This document shows positions 41,324-49,036 of a DNA stretch of 64,000 nucleotides, piece after piece. The stretch is from CAYNLK01 sp964398055 (GTDB lineage Bacteria; Chloroflexota; Anaerolineae; 4572-78; J111): assembly GCA_964398055.1 (NCBI GenBank), contig CAYNLK010000025.1, positions 25,082 to 89,081 of the forward strand, read 5' to 3'. The stretch's first letter is position 1. Every line of letters starts with the position of its first letter. The position numbers and the translations under genes were made by a program. The notes under the pieces were generated by a model. That model did not search any database. It saw nothing but the letters and a program-made list of their open reading frames with translations, and was not told where the DNA came from.

Positions 41324-41351
41324 CTCGTTCCCAAACTCAGTTTGGGAACGA
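41324..41351. repeat. Palindromic repeat, AAACTCAGTTT family
   Basis: CTCGTTCCCAAACT and AGTTTGGGAACGA mirror around a central C, the same element as at 43375 and 8442. It follows the methyltransferase stop by ~18 bases. Confidence 0.85.
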
Positions 41352-41397
41352 ACTGGCGATGTCTTGACGTTCGGCCAAACTTCGGTAATAATTACCT

Positions 41398-41478
41398 GAC
41401 CGCCGACAGCCGACCGACGACCGCCGTTCAATGTGCTAATCGCACTTTTCGACGGTCAGCGGTCGTGGGTCGGCGGTC
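41398..41478. repeat. Inverted repeat GACCGCCGAC ... GTCGGCGGTC
   Basis: The 10-base ends are perfect inverted repeats and the inner CGACGACCGC/GCGGTCGTG segments also pair, giving a long stem around an AT-rich loop. It lies between the methyltransferase gene and the activator gene; no T-run follows. Confidence 0.78.
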
Positions 41479-41526
41479 AAAACGTTCAAGCCCAAAACAT
41501 CATCAGTTAATCAAGCCGGATAACTT

Positions 41527-43353
41527 ATGGAATACCAGCTAGATTTTGAGCCGGTTGGCCGGCGGGGAGTGTGCCAGGCCGATCAATCCCTGTTGGAGGC
41601 TGCCCGCCAACTGGGGGTAGACTTGGTCAGCTTGTGCGGCGGCTTTGGCGCCTGCGAAAGCTGCAAAGTGCAGCTTCTGGCCGGGCAACTCTCCGAACTG
41701 ACCCTGGCGGAGCAGGATGTTTTCACTCAAAGCGAGTTGGCCGCCGGCTACCGCCTGGCTTGCCTCACTTACCCCCGCAGCGATTGCAAGATTGGGGTGC
41801 CGTTAGAGTCGCTCAGTACGCCGATGCGGACCCAGGTGGAGGGGCTGGAAAGCCAGGCCGTGGTTGAACCGGCCATTCATTCGGTCAGCGTCCAACTTCA
41901 GCCGCCCTCCTTAAGCCATCCCCAGGCCGATGCGGAAAGTCTGCTGGGCCGGCTCAACCAGGCAACCGATTTGGCGGCCGACACGATCGATCTGGCCTTG
42001 CTGCGGGAACTGTCGTCCAATCTGCGGGCCTGGAACTGGCGGGGCCAGGCCCACGTGCGTAACCGGGAAGTGATCGCTTTCACCCCGGTTCAAACGACCT
42101 CGCTCGGCCTGGCGGTCGATTTAGGCTCGACCGGCATCGCCGGCTATCTGGTCGATTTGGAGAGCGGCCAGACGCTGGCGGCCAGGGGCCGGATGAATCC
42201 CCAGATCAGCTATGGTGAAGATATTGTCAGCCGTTGCACCTATGCCATGAAATCGCCGGAAGCAGCCCGCCAGATGCAGGCTATTGTCGTTGAGGCTCTC
42301 AATGAATTGGCGGCCGGTCTGTGCGCCGAGATTGGAGCATCTCCTCGCCAGATTCTTGAGGCGGTGATTGTAGGCAATACGGCCATGCACCACTTGCTGT
42401 TGAATTTGCCGGTGCGCCAACTGGTCGCGGCCCCTTTTGTACCGGCGGTGGTGAGCAGCCTGGAGTTGAAAGGCCGCGAAATCGGTTTGGAAGTGGCGCC
42501 CGGCGCTTATCTCCACCTGTTACCCAATATTGCCGGCTTTGTGGGGGCCGACCACGTGGCCATGCTCCTGGCGACCGCGGCCGAATGGTCAGGCCAGACC
42601 GTGCTGGCCCTGGACATCGGCACCAACACCGAAATTTCATTGATCAGCCCCGGCCGGGCTATCACCTGTCTCTCCTGCGCCTCCGGCCCGGCCTTTGAAG
42701 GTTATCACATCAAAGACGGCACCCGGGCCAAACCCGGCGCTATCGAAAGAATTCAGCTCAGCGATGGTGATATCCAATTCAAAACCATTGAGGATGCGCC
42801 GCCGGCCGGTATTTGCGGCTCCGGCATCCTTGACGCCGTGGCTCAATTGCACCTGGCCGGTGTGCTGGCTGAAAACGGCCGGATGCAGCTCGACGCCCAT
42901 CCCCGGCTGCGGCAGCAGGGCGACCGGCGGGAGTTTGTGCTGGTGGAAGAGGATAGGCGGGCTGAGCGTAAAGAGATTACGGTCACCCAGGATGACATCC
43001 GTGAAATCCAACTGGCCAAAGCGGCCATCCAGACCGGCATCCAGGTGCTCATCGCTGAGAGCGGTTTGCCGCTGCAGGCAATCGACCGGGTCATCATTGC
43101 CGGCGCTTTTGGCAGCTATATCGATGTGGCCAATGCGATTGCTATTGGGATGCTGCCGACCCTACCGCTGGAGCGGTTCAAGCAGGTGGGCAACGCCGCC
43201 GGGATTGGGGCCAAGTTGGCCTTGCTGTCCCGGTCAAAGCGGGCCGAGGCGCAGGCGCTGCACAGCCGGGTCAACTATGTTGAATTAGCCCAATATCCAA
43301 GATTTGGGTATATTTTTGCCCAAAACTGTAAGTTGAAGCCTTATGCAGATTAA
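41527..43353 (+). CDS. RACo-like reductive activator of corrinoid proteins (2Fe-2S + ASKHA domain)
   Basis: This 608-residue protein has an N-terminal plant-type ferredoxin domain with Cys37-x5-Cys43-x2-Cys46 and Cys79 as 2Fe-2S ligands. A middle/linker region follows, then a DUF4445-type ASKHA ATPase region: LGLAVDLGSTGIAGYLVD, LALDIGTNTEISL, GICGSGILDAVAQL and IIAGAFGSYIDV. RACo-type proteins use ATP and a low-potential electron to return inactive cob(II)alamin to cob(I)alamin in methyl carriers. It serves the carriers at 39427 and probably 14612. The end of the gene once overlapped the next gene, as shown by the duplicated 40-base segment at 43322/43431. Confidence 0.93.
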   Translation: MEYQLDFEPVGRRGVCQADQSLLEAARQLGVDLVSLCGGFGACESCKVQLLAGQLSELTLAEQDVFTQSELAAGYRLACLTYPRSDCKIGVPLESLSTPMRTQVEGLESQAVVEPAIHSVSVQLQPPSLSHPQADAESLLGRLNQATDLAADTIDLALLRELSSNLRAWNWRGQAHVRNREVIAFTPVQTTSLGLAVDLGSTGIAGYLVDLESGQTLAARGRMNPQISYGEDIVSRCTYAMKSPEAARQMQAIVVEALNELAAGLCAEIGASPRQILEAVIVGNTAMHHLLLNLPVRQLVAAPFVPAVVSSLELKGREIGLEVAPGAYLHLLPNIAGFVGADHVAMLLATAAEWSGQTVLALDIGTNTEISLISPGRAITCLSCASGPAFEGYHIKDGTRAKPGAIERIQLSDGDIQFKTIEDAPPAGICGSGILDAVAQLHLAGVLAENGRMQLDAHPRLRQQGDRREFVLVEEDRRAERKEITVTQDDIREIQLAKAAIQTGIQVLIAESGLPLQAIDRVIIAGAFGSYIDVANAIAIGMLPTLPLERFKQVGNAAGIGAKLALLSRSKRAEAQALHSRVNYVELAQYPRFGYIFAQNCKLKPYAD

Positions 43354-43470
43354 ACGAGATTTCACCTTGTTGAACTCGTTCCCAAACTCAGTTTGGGAAC
43401 GAGTTCAACTCAGTTTGGGAACGAATTCAAAAAACTGTAGGTTGAAGCCTTATGCAGATTAAACGAGATT
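43322..43470. repeat. 40-bp direct duplication enclosing two AAACTCAGTTT palindromes
   Basis: The segments at 43322-43361 and 43431-43470 differ at one of 40 bases. Between them are a perfect 35-base palindrome (43372-43406) and a partial second copy. Each duplicate contains CTTATGCAGATTAA, which is both the activator's last codons and the next gene's start, so the ancestral genes overlapped. Confidence 0.93.
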
Positions 43471-44147
43471 GGTCGATCCATTTAGATGAAGACAAGTATC
43501 TGGCTATGCAGGGTGAATCCTTTGGCAAAATATTGGCGAACCCTGAGCGGCTCAACACCTTTCGCCAGGCCATTGTTGAAGTGGAGCAGTTGGTCCAGCC
43601 GGTGGCCTGTTGGGACTTTTTTGCCATCGATAAAATCTTGCACGAGAAGCTGGTGCTGGCGGGCGGCGCTCGTCTGGGTGGGGGGCCGGTCGTTCAGGTG
43701 ATGGCCGGGGCGGCCGAGTTGATTGTGGCCGTCTGCACGATTGGGCCGGCGGTAGACCGGCTGATCGACCTGGCCCAGAAGGAGCGGCAGCTTTTCCGCA
43801 TGATGATCCTGCACGAGCTGGGGGCCTGGGCGGTCGATATCGTCCGGCAGGAGTGGTGCCGGCTGCTGGAAGATGAACTGCAAGCCAAAGGGCTGCGGGT
43901 GAGCGCGCCGCTCTCGCCCGGCGAGTCGGCCTGGTCGGTGAAGGACCAGGCGGTGATTTTTTCATTGCTGGATGCCGGCCAGATCGGCGTCTCGCTCAGC
44001 GACTCGATGGTTATGTCGCCGATCAAGTCGCTGTCGATGATTATGGCTACCGGCCCTGACCCCATCGGGGTCGAAGGGGCCTCCAACTGCGATTTCTGCT
44101 CGATCAAAGAGTGGTGCAACTACCGCCACAAGCGCGGGCATCATTAA
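43452..44147 (+). CDS. Small protein related to the methionine synthase (MetH) activation domain
   Basis: This 231-residue protein matches the C-terminal reactivation-domain family: EVEQLVQPVACWDFFAID near the start, VCTIGPAVDRLIDLAQK, a central REWCRLLEDE-like helix (here RQEWCRLLEDE), LSPGESAWSVKDQ, and LSDSMVMSPIKSLSMIMATG. It ends in a cysteine motif, Cys-Asp-Phe-Cys-x5-Cys, suggestive of a metal or Fe-S site. In MetH this domain binds SAM for reductive methylation of cobalamin. A stand-alone version next to a RACo-like activator and corrinoid carriers suggests corrinoid maintenance. The downstream duplicated ATG (43452) is used here. Confidence 0.85.
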   Translation: MQIKRDWSIHLDEDKYLAMQGESFGKILANPERLNTFRQAIVEVEQLVQPVACWDFFAIDKILHEKLVLAGGARLGGGPVVQVMAGAAELIVAVCTIGPAVDRLIDLAQKERQLFRMMILHELGAWAVDIVRQEWCRLLEDELQAKGLRVSAPLSPGESAWSVKDQAVIFSLLDAGQIGVSLSDSMVMSPIKSLSMIMATGPDPIGVEGASNCDFCSIKEWCNYRHKRGHH

Positions 44148-44166
44148 TCGGTGAGAAGAGGGAAAA

Positions 44167-44976
44167 ATGTCATTCGATCTCCTGAGTTTGCAGACCGTCA
44201 TCGTCAGCTTTGGTCTGAATCTCTTCTGGGCTGTCGTCATCCTGGCGATTGGTTGGTGGGCAGCCAAATTGCTGGCTCGCTGGTTGCGGCGGGGGTTGGG
44301 CAAAGCGAAGGTGGAACCCAGTCTGATTGGCTTTCTGGGTAATTTGACATACTGGGGTATCTTTGTTTTCGCCCTAATAGCCGCTTTAGCCCGTTTGGGC
44401 GTGCAAACCGCCTCGATGATCGCGGTTCTGGGCGCGGCCGGATTGGCGGTTGGCCTGGCCCTACAAGGGTCGCTGGCTAATTTTGCCGCCGGGGTGTTGC
44501 TCCTGTTGTTCAAACCCTACCGGGTCGGTGATGTGATCGAGATTTCCGGGGATTTGGGTAAGGTCAAGGAGATTCAGATTTTCAACACCGTGTTGGAAAG
44601 CCCTGATTGGAAGACCATTATTGTGCCCAATGCTCAGGCGACCGGCGGGAGCATCATCAATTATACCACCAAGGGGGTGCGGCGGGTCGATATGGTTTTT
44701 GGCATCGGTTATGGCGATGACCTGCTCAAGGCCAAACAGTTATTGGAACAAATTCTGGCCGAGGATGAGCGGATTTTGAAAGAGCCGGCCCCAACTGTGG
44801 CCGTGCTGGAGTTGGCCGATAACAGCGTCAATTTTGCGGTGCGGCCTTTTGTCAAAGTAGATGATTACTTGGCCGTGCAGTTCGATACTACCGAAAAGGT
44901 CAAACTGATGTTTGATCGAGAAGGTATCTCGATCCCCTTCCCGCAGCGAGACGTGCATATTTTTCAGGCAAAATAG
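44167..44976 (+). CDS. mscS: Small-conductance mechanosensitive channel MscS
   Basis: This 269-residue protein has three transmembrane helices: ~12-35, ~58-80, and the pore-lining helix AAGLAVGLALQGSLANFAAGV. The beta domain follows (FKPYRVGDVIEISG, TIIVPNAQATGGSIINY), then the C-terminal alpha/beta part. It opens on membrane tension and releases solutes during osmotic downshock. ATG 44167 follows GAAGAGGG, 20 bases after the previous gene; it may be a read-through neighbour rather than part of the C1 pathway. Confidence 0.95.
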   Translation: MSFDLLSLQTVIVSFGLNLFWAVVILAIGWWAAKLLARWLRRGLGKAKVEPSLIGFLGNLTYWGIFVFALIAALARLGVQTASMIAVLGAAGLAVGLALQGSLANFAAGVLLLLFKPYRVGDVIEISGDLGKVKEIQIFNTVLESPDWKTIIVPNAQATGGSIINYTTKGVRRVDMVFGIGYGDDLLKAKQLLEQILAEDERILKEPAPTVAVLELADNSVNFAVRPFVKVDDYLAVQFDTTEKVKLMFDREGISIPFPQRDVHIFQAK

Positions 44977-45004
44977 CCAATTTTAGAATACCAGCCTGAC
45001 CCTG

Positions 45005-45051
45005 GTCCCACCGCTCAAGTTGGGCGTTAATTTGGTGGATGGGACTTTTTT
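45005..45051. terminator. Imperfect hairpin with T-run between convergent genes
   Basis: GTCCCACC at 45005-45012 pairs with GGTGGATGGGAC (45034-45045) with a bulge, followed by six T. It suits a terminator for the mscS transcript. Confidence 0.6.
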
Positions 45052-45091
45052 ACAATTTTGCTTTGAAGCGAAAGACAGGGGGCCGTAATGA

Positions 45092-45460
45092 TCACGTGGG
45101 AAGCCGGTTGGAGGTTAGGGAAATCCCATCGGCAATAATGGCCCGGTATAGAGGTAAGCGCATCCGACGCATTTCGCGCCAACGAGCCTGACCAAGCACG
45201 CGCGGGGAGAGCACCACGTTATAATCCAACGAAATATCAGCAGCAATCTGCCACAGTTTGGAGCGAAATTGGGGGGTTTCAACATCTACCAGGACCAACA
45301 GGTCAAGGTCCGACTCGGCATCGGCGTCGCCGCGGGCTTTGGAACCAAAAAGCGTCACAGCCAGAATGCGGTTAGAAAAGTGCTCACGAATATGGTCAAT
45401 ATAGGCCATAAGTGCGGCCTGTTCGTTGGGGAGTAAACGCGATAAAGCAGGGACAGTCAT
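45092..45460 (-). CDS. MNT-type nucleotidyltransferase (HEPN/MNT module)
   Basis: This 122-residue minimal nucleotidyltransferase has the pol-beta-like motif LFGSKARGDADAESDLDLLVLVD at about residues 37-59, giving the GS and DxD catalytic residues. In HEPN/MNT pairs this protein is the antitoxin, which can adenylylate the HEPN partner. Its start overlaps the stop of the HEPN gene by four bases (ATGA), so it is the downstream gene of a two-gene minus-strand operon. Confidence 0.9.
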   Translation of the reverse strand: MTVPALSRLLPNEQAALMAYIDHIREHFSNRILAVTLFGSKARGDADAESDLDLLVLVDVETPQFRSKLWQIAADISLDYNVVLSPRVLGQARWREMRRMRLPLYRAIIADGISLTSNRLPT

Positions 45461-45867
45461 TGATAGCCTCTCGCCGCTAAATATGTTTGGCAGCGCTCAA
45501 TGAAACGGCCGGCATTTTCAACCATAGTCCGAGCCTGGGTTTCGTCCGCTTTGCCCAACATTTCGTAGTCGGTGGTGTTGCGAGCCTCGAAGGCTTCCCC
45601 ATAGGCTCGGCTATCCTCAATCGGGAAAAGATCCGCTTTAACAAAATGCTCTCGGAAGGCTGCCATCACCCCGGAATGTTTGCTCCGGGTAAGGTCCGGG
45701 GTCAGGAGCAAGGCCGTGGCCGCATAAAAAAACGTGTAATAGGCCCGATTGATGGCTACCCCATAAAAGCCATGATTGAGGTTGAACTGAGCAGTACCCA
45801 GAGCATCTTGGGCTCCTTCAAGATAGATGAGCACTGCCTCTTTGTTGATTGGGTCTGATTCTGTCAT
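45457..45867 (-). CDS. HEPN-domain protein (HEPN/MNT module)
   Basis: This 136-residue all-helical protein begins near MTESDPINKEAVLIYLEGAQ and contains the HEPN helix NRAYYTFFYAATALLL at about residues 46-60. A later ARNTTDYE motif is found where COG1895 members often have R-x4-Y. No R-x4-6-H ribonuclease motif is clear, so toxicity is uncertain. The ATG at 45867 was chosen because residues further upstream in the open frame overlap the neighbouring acetyltransferase gene and do not fit the family. Confidence 0.83.
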   Translation of the reverse strand: MTESDPINKEAVLIYLEGAQDALGTAQFNLNHGFYGVAINRAYYTFFYAATALLLTPDLTRSKHSGVMAAFREHFVKADLFPIEDSRAYGEAFEARNTTDYEMLGKADETQARTMVENAGRFIERCQTYLAARGYQ

Positions 45868-45986
45868 CACACCGTTCAGTATAGCCCCCCCTGGACGAAA
45901 AGGCAACAGCCGCCGCTTGTTTGATTCATTGCTTGCAGCCATCCCCCAGACGAATTGTATTCTCTGTGTCGGGCCAAGTTCATCCT

Positions 45987-46454
45987 TCATCCAGTTTCTT
46001 TCAGCAAGTAGATGAAATTGGCCAGGTCCACTCGCTCCTGCCAGCCCTGCTTGGTATAGAAACCGCGACGATATGACTCCCGTTGGCGATTGTTGAGCAA
46101 AGACAGGCGAGTGCAGCCGCGCTGCCAGCCCTCGGCGATGCAAGCCTCCAATAGGGCGGCCCCAACCCCATGTCCCCGCGCCGACTCTTTGACGAACAAC
46201 TCGGAAACGTAACCTTCCCCGCCGGGCATAAAGAGGGTGGGCAGCCAATGGACAGCGCCGTAACCAACAATTTCGCCTGAGGGAGCTTCGGCCAGATAGA
46301 CGGAATGGCTGTCATCGGCCAGGCTAAGCTCAAGGCGGCGGCTTACCTGGGCCAGGGTAATTTCGCCGTAGTGGCTGAACCAGGCCAACTCTTGCAGAAT
46401 AGCCGCAATCGCGCCGGCATCTTCAATTTGGGCCAGACGAATGGTCATGTTCAT
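45987..46454 (-). CDS. GNAT-family N-acetyltransferase
   Basis: This 155-residue GCN5-like acetyltransferase has acetyl-CoA-binding strand/loop residues VSELFVKESARGHGVGAALLE at ~90-110 (R-x-x-G-x-G/A) and a closing SYRRGFYTKQGW motif. The acceptor substrate is unknown. Its ATG overlaps the stop of the epimerase-like gene upstream by four bases, so the two are co-translated. Confidence 0.88.
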   Translation of the reverse strand: MNMTIRLAQIEDAGAIAAILQELAWFSHYGEITLAQVSRRLELSLADDSHSVYLAEAPSGEIVGYGAVHWLPTLFMPGGEGYVSELFVKESARGHGVGAALLEACIAEGWQRGCTRLSLLNNRQRESYRRGFYTKQGWQERVDLANFIYLLKETG

Positions 46455-47401
46455 TGGGGCTGCTGCCGGTACCAGGCGACGGCGGCGCGGATGGCTTCGG
46501 GTAGCGGGGTAGCGTGATTGCCAAAAGCCTGCTCGAATTTGCTATGATCCAGGATAAACGGTTCTTCAAACTCGTAAAGCATCTCGTCTAATTCTCGCAT
46601 AATTGGACTAAAGAGGCTGAACAGTTTTAGCAGAAACTTAGGCAAAACCTGAATTTTGGGTGGGTGGCCGGTTTCGGCAAAGACCATTTCGATGAATTGG
46701 CGGGTCGTGACCGTTTCCGGTGCGGGCAGATGCCACACCTGGCCCAACGCCTCCTCTCGTTCACCCAGAATCACCAAACCCTTGCCGATGTCGGGAATAT
46801 AGCTTTGGGTATGGGGCAGGTCGATATTGCCATAGATTTGGGCCGCTTTGCCCCGGAGGGTTGGGTAAAAAACCCGCTCGCCCATCGCCGCCAGCAGCCC
46901 CCGCGGCCCAAAGTAGTCCGACGCCCGGCCGATGGTCAGCCGCACCTGGCCGGCCTGGTGGGCAGCCAGCAAATCCTGGGCTATTTTGGCCCGCACCCGG
47001 CCTTTGCGGGTAGTCGCGGCGTAGGGTAAATCCTCGGTGAGGGGCTGGCCGCCGGTAGGGCCGTACATGTAGACATTTTCCATCACTACCAGTTTAGCTC
47101 CAGCCGAGGCCGCGCCGGCCAACACCCCCGCTTGCAGCGCCGGGAACAGCTCCGGCCATTGGGTGTAGGGGGCGTTGGTGCAGTTGTAGACGACGGTCGC
47201 GCCCCGGCACAGTGGCCGGGTGCTGTCCGGGTCGGCCGCGTCGCCTTTGACTACCTCCACACCGGCCGGGACATCGGCCTGGCCGCTCCGATTCACCAGC
47301 CGGACTCGTTTGCCCCGGGCCGCCAGCTCTTCCATTACCGCCATACCGATGGCGCCGGCGCCAACGATGACGTGGAGTTCATTGCTATGGATGTTTGTCA
47401 T
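46451..47401 (-). CDS. NAD(P)-dependent sugar epimerase/dehydratase-like protein
   Basis: This 316-residue extended short-chain dehydrogenase has the N-terminal nucleotide motif VIVGAGAIGMAVMEELAARG at residues ~11-30. A YNCTNAPY region and MYGPTGGQPLTEDLPY appear in the middle, while the usual YxxxK is not obvious. The family acts on nucleotide sugars or related substrates. The ATG at 47401 has GGAG upstream; an earlier open-frame start at 47509 lacks one and runs through a GC-rich hairpin. Confidence 0.8.
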   Translation of the reverse strand: MTNIHSNELHVIVGAGAIGMAVMEELAARGKRVRLVNRSGQADVPAGVEVVKGDAADPDSTRPLCRGATVVYNCTNAPYTQWPELFPALQAGVLAGAASAGAKLVVMENVYMYGPTGGQPLTEDLPYAATTRKGRVRAKIAQDLLAAHQAGQVRLTIGRASDYFGPRGLLAAMGERVFYPTLRGKAAQIYGNIDLPHTQSYIPDIGKGLVILGEREEALGQVWHLPAPETVTTRQFIEMVFAETGHPPKIQVLPKFLLKLFSLFSPIMRELDEMLYEFEEPFILDHSKFEQAFGNHATPLPEAIRAAVAWYRQQPQ

Positions 47402-47432
47402 CAGGGTACTCCTTGTAAATACCTCCACCCCA

Positions 47433-47460
47433 ACCCCTCCCCCGCTTCGGGGGAGGGGGT
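47433..47460. repeat. GC-rich hairpin ACCCCTCCCCCG/CGGGGGAGGGGGT
   Basis: The near-perfect 12-base stem with a three- to four-base loop is of a type dispersed in many GC-rich genomes. It lies between two minus-strand genes, with no T-run on that strand. Confidence 0.75.
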
Positions 47461-47505
47461 CAAAAATCTTCATTCTCGGTGGTGTGTCGTTGGGCTCGTG
47501 ATGTG

Positions 47506-48087
47506 TCACTCACTGTTCATTTCATTCAGCATCTCTTTGACAAGCGTCGTCACAGTTATGAATTCGTTAGCGATCTGTTCTATCATTTCTTTTTCGTGAA
47601 AATATATGTTTCGGGCGGTATTATTGTTCTTGATTAAATCGGCGTTATCAGGGATAACATAATAAGGCCACCAATCCTGATTTTGTTTGCCTTTGCGGTA
47701 TTTCTTATCTAATGTTTCTTTGATTTTGTTTTCGGGTAAGTTGGTCTTTCGGTGTTTCCAAATGCCTATGATCATTGAGTTACAGTCAGGTTTTTGGAAC
47801 TGGAGCATAGGTTTAGCTAATTCTCTGGTCCAATTTTTGCAGTTTATATATACATAGAAGTACCTTTTTGTGGGGTTATCTATACTATAACTGACTCCCC
47901 AATTTTCCCCTAGCCTTTCAGGTACAACCCTTCTCAGATATTCTATGAGATTCAGTACAAATTTTTCGGCAATTTCTATTTTAATTTCTGAAAAATGAGC
48001 ATCTATTTCACCAGCAATCTCAAAATGATCTTCAGCCTCAAGTAAGAAATCTCGGATTATGGCTTTGCTACTTAGCTTATTCGACAT
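47506..48087 (-). CDS. Hypothetical protein paired with a PD-(D/E)XK nuclease
   Basis: This 193-residue, AT-rich, Lys/Glu/Asn-rich protein has no recognised catalytic motif; a YFYVYINCKNW strand and a C-terminal coiled segment (EKEMIEQIANEFI) are visible. The ATG at 48087 overlaps the end of the nuclease gene by 11 bases; an earlier start at 48120 is also open. It shares the low GC of the nuclease gene, so the two look like one transferred unit. Confidence 0.65.
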   Translation of the reverse strand: MSNKLSSKAIIRDFLLEAEDHFEIAGEIDAHFSEIKIEIAEKFVLNLIEYLRRVVPERLGENWGVSYSIDNPTKRYFYVYINCKNWTRELAKPMLQFQKPDCNSMIIGIWKHRKTNLPENKIKETLDKKYRKGKQNQDWWPYYVIPDNADLIKNNNTARNIYFHEKEMIEQIANEFITVTTLVKEMLNEMNSE

Positions 48088-48736
48088 AACTCTCTTCCCT
48101 TTGTTCCATGAAGTGCTCATTGATGTAGTTTATCAAATCAAATATGAGCCAACGGAGCTTATCGGCCTGGCATTTCTGGTGGCATGAACTTAGCCAGGAG
48201 GTTAGGTTGTTATAACTGACTGTTTGAAATTTACTATCTTCCTTAAGTTTGCTTAATTGGCCTCTCGTAATTGAGCCTTCACTTGGGTCACTTCCGTCGC
48301 CGCTCAGATAGACAACGTAATAATCTTCACTTTCATATTCATGAACATATCGGGCAATTTGGCCTTCTTGATCCAGCGCAAACGGTTTGTTTTCAATGAT
48401 GATGACCTGGTTATTGCTTTCAAGTAATATATCAATCCGACCGTTGCCAATAATTCTTTCTTGTGTAACCCGGAAATCTTCTGGGGTCAGTGAAGTTAGG
48501 TCCAAGAATCTCCAGAACTCGTGTAAAAAAACGACTCCTTGAGCGTGTGATGCTTCTTTGTCCAGTAAAAAGGCGAAAACATCAGAAAATTGCTTTTCAT
48601 CTGGCTGTATCCAGTCGAAAATATTGAAATCGCTGGCTAAATATTTGTCAGCCTCTCGCTTGAATTTCTTAAAGAGGGCTAATCTAAATTTTAAGTCTCT
48701 GGTGAACTGATCCAATGATTGATTTGTAATGATCAT
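48077..48736 (-). CDS. PD-(D/E)XK nuclease superfamily protein
   Basis: This 219-residue protein has a compact core motif at ~100-120: GNGRIDILLESNNQVIIIENKPF, giving the Asp and the Glu-x-Lys of the PD-(D/E)XK nuclease fold. An upstream conserved DEKQFSDVFAFLLD helix matches related phage-defence or unknown-function nucleases. The AT-rich composition contrasts with its neighbours. With the overlapping downstream gene it forms a candidate two-gene defence or toxin unit on the minus strand. Confidence 0.78.
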   Translation of the reverse strand: MIITNQSLDQFTRDLKFRLALFKKFKREADKYLASDFNIFDWIQPDEKQFSDVFAFLLDKEASHAQGVVFLHEFWRFLDLTSLTPEDFRVTQERIIGNGRIDILLESNNQVIIIENKPFALDQEGQIARYVHEYESEDYYVVYLSGDGSDPSEGSITRGQLSKLKEDSKFQTVSYNNLTSWLSSCHQKCQADKLRWLIFDLINYINEHFMEQREESYVE

Positions 48737-48880
48737 ATGAATGACAATCCCCCAAAAACGAAGTTTGATCGAGGCAATATTACCATAGTAGACGCGATAC
48801 CCCCAAATCTGAGCCGCGTCTGACGATTGGTTTGATCAGGAAAAGGGTCTATAATGTCAGCCATACTGTAGGATTGTTTG

Positions 48881-49022
48881 TGGGCGAGGCTAAAGCCGTC
48901 GCCCTGAGAGAACAAAGGACGCTAAAGCGCCCTGTTTTAGCTCGTAGGGCTTCGCTCTTTTAGCACGATGGCTTCAGCCTCGTGCTAATTGGCGTGGTGG
49001 GCGGCTATTACTTAATGACATT
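48881..49022. repeat. Solo BIME-like repeat with one MITE-type end
   Basis: The core 48881-48985 matches the RAYT-flanking repeats, including the GGACGCTAAAGCGCCC word and the terminal AGCACGATGGCTTCAGCCTC hairpin. TTAATGACATTG at 49011-49022 equals the end of the 62145 element; the left end is diverged. It lies just upstream of panE. Confidence 0.82.
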
Positions 49023-49036
49023 GGTCGAGGTTCGGG

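Noticed and set aside
45868..46248. Longer N-terminus for the HEPN protein
   Set aside because: Residues there lie opposite the acetyltransferase gene and do not match HEPN proteins.
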